51,307 bases of DNA from positions 1-51,307 of the forward strand of contig JAGCCO010000027.1 of NCBI GenBank assembly GCA_017651645.1, read 5' to 3'. The notes under the pieces were generated by a model. It did not search any database, was not told the origin of the DNA, and saw nothing but the letters and a program-made list of their open reading frames with translations. The position numbers and the translations under genes are program-made. This document shows positions 1-6,447 of this stretch, in pieces; positions within the stretch are counted from its first letter, which is position 1; every line of letters begins with the position of its first letter. Origin of the DNA: Bacteroidales bacterium (GTDB taxonomy: Bacteria > Bacteroidota > Bacteroidia > Bacteroidales > F082).

Positions 1-30
1 AAAGCGCAGGTCTTTTGGACTTGCGCTCTT
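1..30 (-). terminator. Rho-independent terminator after tRNA-Asp
   Basis: A 10-bp stem (positions 3-12 with 18-27, one G-U pair, short T-rich loop) lies just downstream of tRNA-Asp on the minus strand. The transcript would end in UUU at the window edge, so the U tract may be cut off. No other gene lies between it and the tRNA. Confidence 0.7.
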
Positions 31-31
31 G

Positions 32-106
32 CGGTCCGGACGAGGCTCGAACTCGCGACCTCCTGCGTGACAGGCAGGCATTCTAACCAAACTGAACTAC
101 CGGACC
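32..106 (-). tRNA. tRNA-Asp (anticodon GTC)
   Basis: On the minus strand the acceptor GGTCCGG (106-100) pairs with CCGGACC (39-33), followed by discriminator G at 32. The anticodon loop reads CTGTCAC, giving GTC (Asp), and the T-loop reads TTCGAGC. The length is 75 nt. The CCA tail is not encoded, since CAA follows the discriminator. A promoter (145-174) and a terminator (1-30) bracket it, so it looks like a single-tRNA transcription unit. Confidence 0.95.
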
Positions 107-144
107 AGCCTGAAAAAGAACTCTATTGCTTTGCTTTGCGGCTG

Positions 145-174
145 CAAAAATACAACCTTTTTCATTACTGACAA
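145..174 (-). promoter_or_regulatory. Bacteroidota-type promoter for tRNA-Asp
   Basis: Minus-strand TATTTTTG (152-145) matches the TAnnTTTG -7 consensus. A TTG (174-172) lies 19 bp upstream as the -33 element. The expected start near 138 gives a leader of about 30 nt before the tRNA. Confidence 0.65.
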
Positions 175-239
175 GTTTTTTTCTTCAAATTTTTGAAAAA
201 AATTCGTCAGAAACAAGCAATCATTTGGTTTACAATGTT

Positions 240-809
240 TTATTTCGTTGCTTGGGCATAACCGGCACGCACAGCCTGGATGTTGAGATCGACGACCTCT
301 TGGCCTTTCTTGCCGAAGATGTGGGCGATGGCCTCCTCCACTTTCTCCATGGAAATGCCGAGGTAAGGCACCGTGGCACCCAAAAGCACCATGTTGGAAC
401 GGGCCTTCAGCTGCTTGGCAATCTCATTGGCGTTGAAGGAAACGACATGCTCCAGCTTGCCCAACTCAGCGTTGACCAACGCCATGTCGGGATAGTTGTT
501 GATGTTGATGAAGGGGTCGTTGTTGGTGATGACCCAGCCTTCCTTGCTCAGCCAAGGCAGGTAGCGAAGGGCTTCCATGGGCTCGGACGAGAGGATGATG
601 TCGGCTTGACCTTCGGGAATGACATCGGCGTAAATCTCGTCGTCAGAGATACGGAGATGCGAGAACACCGAGCCGCCGCGCTGCGACATACCGTGGATCT
701 CAGACTGTTTCAGGTTCATACCCATATTCAAGGCAGCGTCAGAGATGATCTTGGCCACCGAAACGATGCCGTCGCCACCCACGCCGCATAATACTATATC
801 TTTTTTCAT
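240..809 (-). CDS. iorB: Indolepyruvate ferredoxin oxidoreductase beta subunit
   Basis: This 189-residue protein is the gamma/beta-type subunit of the 2-oxoacid:ferredoxin oxidoreductase family. With IorA it oxidatively decarboxylates aryl pyruvates from aromatic amino-acid transamination to aryl-acetyl-CoA, reducing ferredoxin; the reverse reaction is possible in anaerobes. The N-terminus (VLCGVGGDGIVSVAKII) is the glycine-rich family signature, followed by SEIHGMSQRGGSV, also typical. The length is normal for IorB (about 190-200). It lies 147 bp downstream of iorA and is probably co-transcribed; the gap holds a repeat-built inverted array (866-933). Its ATG is at 809. The 133 bp between it and the tRNA hold only the tRNA promoter and AT-rich sequence. 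Confidence 0.93.
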   Translation of the reverse strand: MKKDIVLCGVGGDGIVSVAKIISDAALNMGMNLKQSEIHGMSQRGGSVFSHLRISDDEIYADVIPEGQADIILSSEPMEALRYLPWLSKEGWVITNNDPFININNYPDMALVNAELGKLEHVVSFNANEIAKQLKARSNMVLLGATVPYLGISMEKVEEAIAHIFGKKGQEVVDLNIQAVRAGYAQATK

Positions 810-818
810 GTGTTGAAT

Positions 819-933
819 TGTTTACTGTTTAATTGTTTAATTGTTGCTTTTGGCTCGTTTGGCTTTTAGCTTTTAGCCGTTAGCTATTAGCTTGGTAGCT
901 CCTAAGCTAATGGCTAATTGCTAACAGCTAACA
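819..933. repeat. Heptad inverted repeat array in iorA-iorB gap
   Basis: Four consecutive 7-bp units of form TTAGCNN (866-893) face four units of form GCTAANN (906-933) across a 12-bp spacer, so the arms are complementary and can fold into a hairpin. Next to it (819-846) is an 8-bp repeat of TGTTTAAT type. It lies in the untranslated gap between iorA and iorB and would be in their shared mRNA. Confidence 0.85.
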
Positions 934-956
934 GCCCCTTGCCAATGGCCAAAAGC

Positions 957-2537
957 TTATTTCTTCATGTGCTTTTTAAGTTCCACGATGCAGGTGCGGT
1001 GCGGGATGATGACCGACACACCGTTGTAGTTCACCTCTTCCTCGATAATCTTGACGTTCTCCTCGTGATTCTTGGGCAGCGGGATGATGTCACGGATATG
1101 CTCCGGCTCCACGCCGAGACCTTCGCAGATGCGGCGGATCTTGTTGTGTGCCGACGAAGGCTGGCCACCTGTCATGGCGGTGATGTCATTGTCGAGGATC
1201 ATGACCACGACGTTGGCCTTCTCGTTGACGCAGTCCATGAGTCCCGTCAGACCGCTGTGACCGAAGGTACCGTCGCCGATGACAGCAACACTCGGGAAGA
1301 TACCCACCTCAGCGGCACCTTTGGCCATGGTGATGGAAGCACCCATACACACAGTGGTGTTGATGGCACCCATGTTGAAGCCCAAGGTATAGCAGCCGAT
1401 GTCACCGAACACCTTACCACCCTTATGGTTGGCCATAACGGCATTCAGAGCAGTGTAGCTGTCGACGTGCGGGCAGCCCTGGCAAAGCGCTGGTGGACGG
1501 TTGGTAACCACTTCCGGCACTTTGAACATGGTAGGCACATCCATTCCGAGGGCCTTGGCGACCTTTTCGGCATTCAGCTCACCGTCGCGGCGGATGGTCT
1601 CGTCGAGACGACCCATGACGTTCTTACCCTTGCCAAGGAAGCCCTTGATGTGCTCCTCAACAAACGGCTGGCCGTCTTCGAGGACGAGGATCTCGTCGCA
1701 CTCGTCGTACAGCTTGTTGAGCATATCATAAGGCAACGGATACTGCGTGATCTTCACGACGGGATATGGGCACTTGCCACCGGGGAAGTTCTCCATGAGG
1801 TAGTTATAGGCGATACCCGTGGTGATGATACCGATGTTCTTCTTCGGGCCGTCGATGTATTTGTTAAAGCCTGAAGTGGCCGAAGCCTCTTCAAAAGCAG
1901 GTTGCTTGTCGATGAGGTCGCGGTAGAGGCGCTTGGCGTTGGCCGGCAGCAGCACGAATGACTTGGCGTCGGCAGGCTCGGTCAGCTCGTTTTGCGGACG
2001 GACGGGCTTACGCACCACGCCAGCGCGGCTGTGGGCCAGACGGGTCGGGATGCGGTAGAGTACCGGCGTGCCGAGCTTCTCACTCAGGTCGTAGCCGTAG
2101 TGCACCATGTCGTAAGCTTCCTGTTGGTTGGAAGGCTCCAGCATGGGGATCATGGCCCAGTGACCGTAGAAGCGACTGTCCTGTTCGTCCTGCGACGAGA
2201 ACATGCTCGGGTCGTCGGCCACCACGACGAGGACGCCCTTGGTGCCGATAATGGCGGCGTTCATGAAGGGGTCACCGCACACATTGAGACCCACGTGCTT
2301 CATGCAGGTCATGGCACGCTTGCCGGCGTAGGCCACGCCGATGGAGGCCTCGAGGGCCGTCTTCTCGTTGGCGCACCAGTTGGCAATCACGCCAAGTTCC
2401 TTGGCCTGTTTCGAGTTGATGACATACTCTGTGATTTGGGTTGAAGGCGTGCCCGGATAGCTGTTGATGGCCGAGCCGCCAGCATCGATGAAGCCCTGTG
2501 CAATGGCCTCATCGCCTAATAGCAATAATTTCTCCAT
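957..2537 (-). CDS. iorA: Indolepyruvate ferredoxin oxidoreductase alpha subunit, no C-terminal ferredoxin domain
   Basis: The thiamine-diphosphate subunit of IorAB, 526 residues from the chosen ATG at 2537. The N-terminal pyrimidine-binding domain starts with GGSAINSYPGTPSTQ. The TPP-binding motif begins with GDG (about residue 421) and closes near DN (about 449-450). A CQGC motif lies near 352. The protein ends about 15 residues after the TPP domain (PHRTCIVELKK) and lacks the two 4Fe-4S cysteine clusters that many archaeal IorA proteins carry at the C-terminus. An upstream in-frame ATG at 2573 would add 12 residues encoded by ATTCAAA-type repeat, so 2537 is preferred; the promoter at 2603-2632 fits either start. 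Substrate is assigned from family resemblance only. Confidence 0.9.
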   Translation of the reverse strand: MEKLLLLGDEAIAQGFIDAGGSAINSYPGTPSTQITEYVINSKQAKELGVIANWCANEKTALEASIGVAYAGKRAMTCMKHVGLNVCGDPFMNAAIIGTKGVLVVVADDPSMFSSQDEQDSRFYGHWAMIPMLEPSNQQEAYDMVHYGYDLSEKLGTPVLYRIPTRLAHSRAGVVRKPVRPQNELTEPADAKSFVLLPANAKRLYRDLIDKQPAFEEASATSGFNKYIDGPKKNIGIITTGIAYNYLMENFPGGKCPYPVVKITQYPLPYDMLNKLYDECDEILVLEDGQPFVEEHIKGFLGKGKNVMGRLDETIRRDGELNAEKVAKALGMDVPTMFKVPEVVTNRPPALCQGCPHVDSYTALNAVMANHKGGKVFGDIGCYTLGFNMGAINTTVCMGASITMAKGAAEVGIFPSVAVIGDGTFGHSGLTGLMDCVNEKANVVVMILDNDITAMTGGQPSSAHNKIRRICEGLGVEPEHIRDIIPLPKNHEENVKIIEEEVNYNGVSVIIPHRTCIVELKKHMKK

Positions 2538-2545
2538 ATCTTGTG

Positions 2546-2575
2546 ATTCAAAATTTAATAATTCAAAATTCAAAG
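2546..2575. repeat. ATTCAAA short direct repeats in iorA leader
   Basis: ATTCAAAA-like units occur at 2546, 2561 and near 2568 in the untranslated leader just ahead of iorA. They resemble the 8-bp ATTCAAAG units at 29584-29607. The sequence is low-complexity and AT-rich, so significance is uncertain. Confidence 0.4.
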
Positions 2576-2602
2576 ATTAGCCAAAGGCCATACTCAGATT
2601 GG

Positions 2603-2632
2603 CAAAGATACGGATTATTTCGATACAAACAA
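2603..2632 (-). promoter_or_regulatory. Promoter for iorA-iorB
   Basis: Minus-strand TATCTTTG (2610-2603) fits TAnnTTTG, with TTG (2632-2630) 19 bp upstream. Transcription would start about 60 nt ahead of the iorA ATG at 2537. Confidence 0.65.
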
Positions 2633-2646
2633 GAAAAACTTTACCC

Positions 2647-3246
2647 TCATTGCGGATTTAGTCCGCAAAACTGATGCACTTCCATGATTTGCTCCAATAG
2701 TGCCTCGTCCTCATCGTCATTTTCATGCCAGATGACATAATCTGCTAATAAGCGCTTGCCTTCTTCGGGCCATTGTTTGGCCATGCGGGCGCGAACGGTA
2801 GTCTCATCGCAATGGTCGCGTAACATGGCACGGCGAAGACGTGTCGCCTCCGATGCCGACACCATGACAACAGCATCAAAACGTTTTTCCAATCGTTTCT
2901 CAAAAATCAAAGCAGATTCAAACAAGACGTATGGCGCCTTCTGTTTTGCCATCCATTGCTCAAAATCGACAAACAAAGCAGGATAAAGAATACCTTCCAA
3001 GTCGCGTTGGGCAGTCTCGTCATGGAAAATCAAGTCGGCTAAATACTTTCTATCAATTTCAGTATCAGAAAGATAGATCAAATTACCAAAACGCTTGATG
3101 AGCTTCTCGCGCACATCTGGATGAAAATACATCTGTTTGGCGGCGTAATCACTACTATAGACGGGAATGCCTAAGCGTTGCTTGAACAGTTCGCAGACCC
3201 ACGACTTGCCGCTGCCGATATTGCCTGTGATGGCGACTTTCTTCAT
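2647..3246 (-). CDS. coaE: Dephospho-CoA kinase
   Basis: This cytoplasmic enzyme phosphorylates the ribose 3'-hydroxyl of dephospho-CoA, the last step of CoA synthesis. The 199-residue protein begins with the Walker A motif GNIGSGKS (residues 8-15). It has the expected YSSDYAAK and LIFEKRLEKRFDAVVMVSA segments and normal family length. Its ATG overlaps the stop of the upstream YbbR-like gene in an ATGA arrangement (3243-3246), which indicates translational coupling. yajC-ybbR-coaE is a recurrent order in Bacteroidales. The iorA promoter lies in the 109 bp between its stop and the iorA start. Confidence 0.93.
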   Translation of the reverse strand: MKKVAITGNIGSGKSWVCELFKQRLGIPVYSSDYAAKQMYFHPDVREKLIKRFGNLIYLSDTEIDRKYLADLIFHDETAQRDLEGILYPALFVDFEQWMAKQKAPYVLFESALIFEKRLEKRFDAVVMVSASEATRLRRAMLRDHCDETTVRARMAKQWPEEGKRLLADYVIWHENDDEDEALLEQIMEVHQFCGLNPQ

Positions 3247-4208
3247 TGCACAATCAGATATTCCACCTTGTCGGGACGGGTGCTAAGGATTTGGACAGTA
3301 GGAGGCCAGGAGGCAAGACGTACGTCAAGCAGAGGCTCCATGGCCTTCAATTGTTGACGGTCGACGGCCACGCTGAAGCTCTCAGGTGTGATGGAGGCAT
3401 AATCTCTCATGGCCACAAGGCATTTCACCGACATCGTCTCGGGGAAGAAACGCAACTTGAGGCTGTCGATCACCTTGATGGGCACCTCAATATCCAACTC
3501 GGTGTATTTCTCCACCTTCACATCAGCTTTCACTTCCTTGACATTAGAGTGGATTTGACCGTCAAGCAGGTCGAGAGGCAAAGTCTCGCTAAAGCTTTGA
3601 TTCACATTGAGTTTAGAAAGCAATTCCGTCTTTACTGCTTTTATCGAATCTATGACCTCCTGCGGACCGAAGATGGTCACCGACGACGGATCCAGCATGG
3701 GGATGCCGTAAAGGTCATATTGCCGCTGGGTCTTGATGTCGGATCGCAAAACGACAGGCACCACTTTCGACTTCAGCGCGTCCATGGCGAAATAAATCTT
3801 CGCGTCATTCATCGTGATGTCGGAAGCACTGATACCCAGCCTTTCGGCTACCCTTTCCGCCACATATTGGCTACTGAAGGAATAGGTGTTACCGCTTTCG
3901 AAGCGGTAAGGCACCTCGTCCAACGGGATGGTGACGAAACGGTTCGGCTCGCGAATCATTTTGTAACGCATCGTATGGAAACCATCGATGCTGAGCGACA
4001 TCTTCACCGACTGTTCGGGCGAAGAAATCCACTTGTCGGCAGGCACCTCCGTGAACTGAACTCCGAAAGTTGTCTGAGTCGTATAGTTTTCTGACAGCTT
4101 GATCAGGAACCACAAAGCTGTGGAGATGACCAAAAAGACAAGAAAAGTGAGGACAGAACGCTTGTTTTTGCGTTCTGCCTTCTGCTTGATACTATCCAGT
4201 TTGTCCAT
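3243..4208 (-). CDS. YbbR/CdaR-like domain membrane protein
   Basis: A 321-residue protein with one N-terminal transmembrane helix (about residues 17-38, VLTFLVFLVISTALWFLI) after a lysine/arginine-rich start, followed by an extracytoplasmic region with beta-rich YbbR-like repeats (for example VTIFGPQEVIDSIKAVKTE). In Firmicutes, YbbR/CdaR modulates a diadenylate cyclase; no such cyclase gene is visible here, so function is open. The start is set at MDKLDSIKQK (4208). A longer frame to 4241 runs through the GTTGC hairpin repeat and is unlikely. It is coupled to coaE by ATGA and lies 42 bp downstream of yajC. Confidence 0.82.
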   Translation of the reverse strand: MDKLDSIKQKAERKNKRSVLTFLVFLVISTALWFLIKLSENYTTQTTFGVQFTEVPADKWISSPEQSVKMSLSIDGFHTMRYKMIREPNRFVTIPLDEVPYRFESGNTYSFSSQYVAERVAERLGISASDITMNDAKIYFAMDALKSKVVPVVLRSDIKTQRQYDLYGIPMLDPSSVTIFGPQEVIDSIKAVKTELLSKLNVNQSFSETLPLDLLDGQIHSNVKEVKADVKVEKYTELDIEVPIKVIDSLKLRFFPETMSVKCLVAMRDYASITPESFSVAVDRQQLKAMEPLLDVRLASWPPTVQILSTRPDKVEYLIVQ

Positions 4209-4217
4209 GGTTTCAGG

Positions 4218-4234
4218 GTTGCTTCGCTCGCAAC
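4218..4234. repeat. Small hairpin GTTGC...GCAAC between yajC and ybbR
   Basis: GTTGCTTCGCTCGCAAC folds with 5-bp arms and is flanked by GACCCAAAGCG. It resembles the ATTGC...GCAAT element at 29615-29640 and may belong to the same dispersed family. A partial relative (TTGTTCGCAGCGACGCAAGG) lies near 4631-4650. Confidence 0.5.
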
Positions 4235-4250
4235 GACCCAAAGCGTCATA

Positions 4251-4577
4251 TTAAGCCTGACCCACGCGGGCGCCGTTTTGGACAAGAGCTGTCTTCTCCA
4301 CTTCCACTTCAATATTGGGAGCGATTGAAATCATGACCGTGGTATCCTTCACCTCAGTCACTTTGCCGTGGAAACCACCGATGGTGACTACTTTGTCGCC
4401 TTTTTGCAGACCTTCGCGGAATTTCTGTTCTTCCTTGGCCTTCTTCGATTGCGGGCGAATAAAGAACAGCCAGAAGACGACGATGAGCAGGATGACGAAG
4501 ACAAGGCTTGACCACATGGAACCGCCTTGGGCAGGTTGGGCTTGGTCTTGTAGTAAAATCAATAATAAGTTGTTCAT
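4251..4577 (-). CDS. yajC: Preprotein translocase accessory subunit YajC
   Basis: YajC is the small single-span partner of SecDF in the Sec holotranslocon. The 108-residue product has one hydrophobic helix (WSSLVFVILLIVVFWLFFI) followed directly by RPQSKKAKEEQKF, then the soluble domain GDKVVTIGGFHGKVTEV, all typical of YajC. The start is placed at MNNLLLIL (4577), which gives normal length; the frame extends to 4613 without support. It sits between the DUF1573 lipoprotein and the YbbR-like gene, all on the minus strand. Confidence 0.92.
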   Translation of the reverse strand: MNNLLLILLQDQAQPAQGGSMWSSLVFVILLIVVFWLFFIRPQSKKAKEEQKFREGLQKGDKVVTIGGFHGKVTEVKDTTVMISIAPNIEVEVEKTALVQNGARVGQA

Positions 4578-4653
4578 TTTATGTAATTTAAAGATTATAA
4601 ATTCAATATTCAAACTTTTTGACCATTTCGTTGTTCGCAGCGACGCAAGGCTT

Positions 4654-4681
4654 CTCTAAACTCTAAACTCTCAAATCTCAA
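4654..4681. repeat. 7-bp direct repeat array (CTCTMAA x4)
   Basis: Four contiguous 7-bp units (CTCTAAA, CTCTAAA, CTCTCAA, ATCTCAA) abut the stop codon of the DUF1573 gene at 4682. It belongs to the same family as the arrays at 26156, 29653 and 36901. Confidence 0.8.
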
Positions 4682-5152
4682 CTAATACTGGTCTGGCGTA
4701 AGCACCTTGCCTTTGATGCGCAGGACAGTTTTGGCAGGGTTAGTGTTCGACATAACGGTCAAGACGCGGCTCTGAAAACCGTGATGGCCTGTGCTATCGT
4801 AGGTCACTTTGATCTCTCCTGACTTTCCGGGAGCAATGGGCTCGCGAGGATAGTCGCCCACCGTGCAGCCGCAACTCGATCCCACCTCACTGATAATCAG
4901 CGGCATATTACCCGTATTGGTAAAATGAAAAGAATAGCTTACCACCTCGCCTTGAAGCAAAGATCCGAAATCATGCTCCTCCTTGTCGAATTTGATGGCT
5001 GCTTGCTTATCTGAAGTCTCAGTGGCAGACTTGGGGCTGGTCACCAAATCGGTGGAAAGCTTACCAGAGCTTTTCTCTTTACAGGCAGGCAAAACGCACA
5101 AAGCAAAGAGGATGACAAAAAGTAAACGCTTAATATTCAAAAGATTTCTCAT
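4682..5152 (-). CDS. DUF1573 lipoprotein
   Basis: A 156-residue predicted lipoprotein with hydrophobic signal LLFVILFALCVLPAC; the cysteine of LPAC would be the lipidation site. The mature part is a DUF1573 (Ig-like) domain, recognised by HDFGSLLQGE, YSFHFTNTG, IISEVGSSCGCTV and PIAPGKSGEIKV. The role of this family is unsettled. The start at 5152 is chosen because it yields the signal peptide and overlaps the stop of the upstream CHU_C gene as ATGA (5149-5152), implying coupled translation. A longer frame to 5266 lacks a signal peptide at its start and lies inside the upstream gene. Confidence 0.87.
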   Translation of the reverse strand: MRNLLNIKRLLFVILFALCVLPACKEKSSGKLSTDLVTSPKSATETSDKQAAIKFDKEEHDFGSLLQGEVVSYSFHFTNTGNMPLIISEVGSSCGCTVGDYPREPIAPGKSGEIKVTYDSTGHHGFQSRVLTVMSNTNPAKTVLRIKGKVLTPDQY

Positions 5153-6366
5153 TGTCTTTGAGATTTGATGATCATTACTGAGCCTTGGTATGTGGCATCG
5201 TTTTTCAAACCATGGCATTTCAACACATAAAAATAGGTGCCGTCCGACAATCCACCGCCATCCCAATTATTCTGATAGTCATTAGAGTGGTAAACGATAC
5301 GGCCCCAACGGTTAAAGATGGTCAGTTCTGACGATTCATAATAACGGTTCAGAGGCTCATAGCTCTCGTATTCAAGCGTCGATCCACCATCATCATCTCT
5401 GTATTTTGGTGAATCGCCGCCCGAAGGCATGTCACTGCCACCGTCAAGGGTGATGATGAAATAGTCGTTAGTGCCATCGCCATTGGGTGTGAACACATTC
5501 GGAATCTTCAGCTTCACGGGCTCCACCCTGACAAAATGGAAATAAGAAGTGTCGCAGCCTTGAGGATTGTAGACCTTCAGTTCGGTGGAGTAGTCACCCG
5601 TCTCAACATAGGTAAAACGAGGCTCCTCCGAGGTCGATGTGATGTTGTACTGTTGGTTGAGGATCCAATAGAAGTTGCTAATATCCAAAGTGTCAGCCGA
5701 GAGGTTCTCAAAAGAATAGGTCACATGCGGGTTTTGCAAGTAAACGGTATCGCCCGGGTCGGTGCTGATTTCGACCAAAGGATTGGGATAGGCCTTCAGT
5801 GTGACGCTGTCTCTTTGTGTGCAGCCTCGACCGTCTGTCACCTTAATATAATAATACTTGTAAGCCTCCAGACCAATGGCCCATGTAGGGTCGTTTGGGG
5901 CAATATGCAGCGGACTGACCTGCCATTCGTACTCAAAGGGAGGCTCATAAACACTTGAGAGGCTGTCGACCATAGCCACTACCTGAGCATTTCTTCCATT
6001 TTCCTCTTCCCTATTGCTGCAAGTCAGCTTAATCTGACGGAAATTCACCTCAAACCTTGGCATCACCTCCACCTTGATTTGTGATTGGCACACAACTGTG
6101 TCGCTTTCCTTATCGCGAACCTCGACACTATAAGTCGTTGTAGAAAAAGGGCGCACCGTGATGCTGTTGGTGGTCTGTCCTCCTGGTGACCAATGAAATG
6201 AGTATTGATAATTATTTGGCACACTGAGTGTTACCACCGATTCGCTACACACTGGCATTTCGGCACTGCATGTGATTTCGCACGGCTCCTGTGCCTTGAC
6301 CAACGCCGTCAACAGCAACGCCGCCAGCAGCAGCCACACTTTTCTTATGATGATTGTGTTTCTCAT
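5149..6366 (-). CDS. Secreted protein with CHU_C (T9SS type B) sorting domain
   Basis: A 405-residue secreted protein. A signal peptide (IRKVWLLLAALLLTALVKA) is followed by a cysteine-containing region with Ig/PKD-like modules (SVTLKAYPNPLVEIS; YVETGDYSTELKVYNPQGCDTSYFH). The C-terminus is the gliding-motility-associated CHU_C domain: IPNVFTPNGDGTNDYF, then IFNRWGRIVYHSNDY, NWDG and GTYFYVLKC. CHU_C domains direct export through the type IX secretion system and usually leave the protein on the cell surface. The ORF could start at 6417, but the promoter at 6386-6393 and the signal peptide support 6366. The passenger function is not recognisable; an adhesin is possible. Confidence 0.87.
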   Translation of the reverse strand: MRNTIIIRKVWLLLAALLLTALVKAQEPCEITCSAEMPVCSESVVTLSVPNNYQYSFHWSPGGQTTNSITVRPFSTTTYSVEVRDKESDTVVCQSQIKVEVMPRFEVNFRQIKLTCSNREEENGRNAQVVAMVDSLSSVYEPPFEYEWQVSPLHIAPNDPTWAIGLEAYKYYYIKVTDGRGCTQRDSVTLKAYPNPLVEISTDPGDTVYLQNPHVTYSFENLSADTLDISNFYWILNQQYNITSTSEEPRFTYVETGDYSTELKVYNPQGCDTSYFHFVRVEPVKLKIPNVFTPNGDGTNDYFIITLDGGSDMPSGGDSPKYRDDDGGSTLEYESYEPLNRYYESSELTIFNRWGRIVYHSNDYQNNWDGGGLSDGTYFYVLKCHGLKNDATYQGSVMIIKSQRQ

Positions 6367-6385
6367 TCCAAAACAAAATAGGGTG

Positions 6386-6418
6386 CAAATATAAGGATTT
6401 TCCATTGATGAACGCAAA
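6386..6418 (-). promoter_or_regulatory. Promoter for CHU_C-DUF1573 unit
   Basis: Minus-strand TATATTTG (6393-6386) fits TAnnTTTG, with TTTG (6418-6415) 21 bp upstream. Transcription would start within about 15-20 nt of the ATG at 6366. Confidence 0.6.
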
Positions 6419-6447
6419 ACCGATTCGATTATTGTTGATATACCTGA

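Noticed and set aside
126..791. Plus-strand frame covering the iorB region
   Set aside because: It is antisense to iorB, whose product matches its family over the whole length.
810..956. Small gene in the iorA-iorB gap
   Set aside because: The gap is made almost entirely of short repeats and has no credible start plus coding pattern.
4209..4241. N-terminal extension of the YbbR-like protein
   Set aside because: It runs through the GTTGC hairpin repeat and places residues before the membrane anchor that the family does not need.
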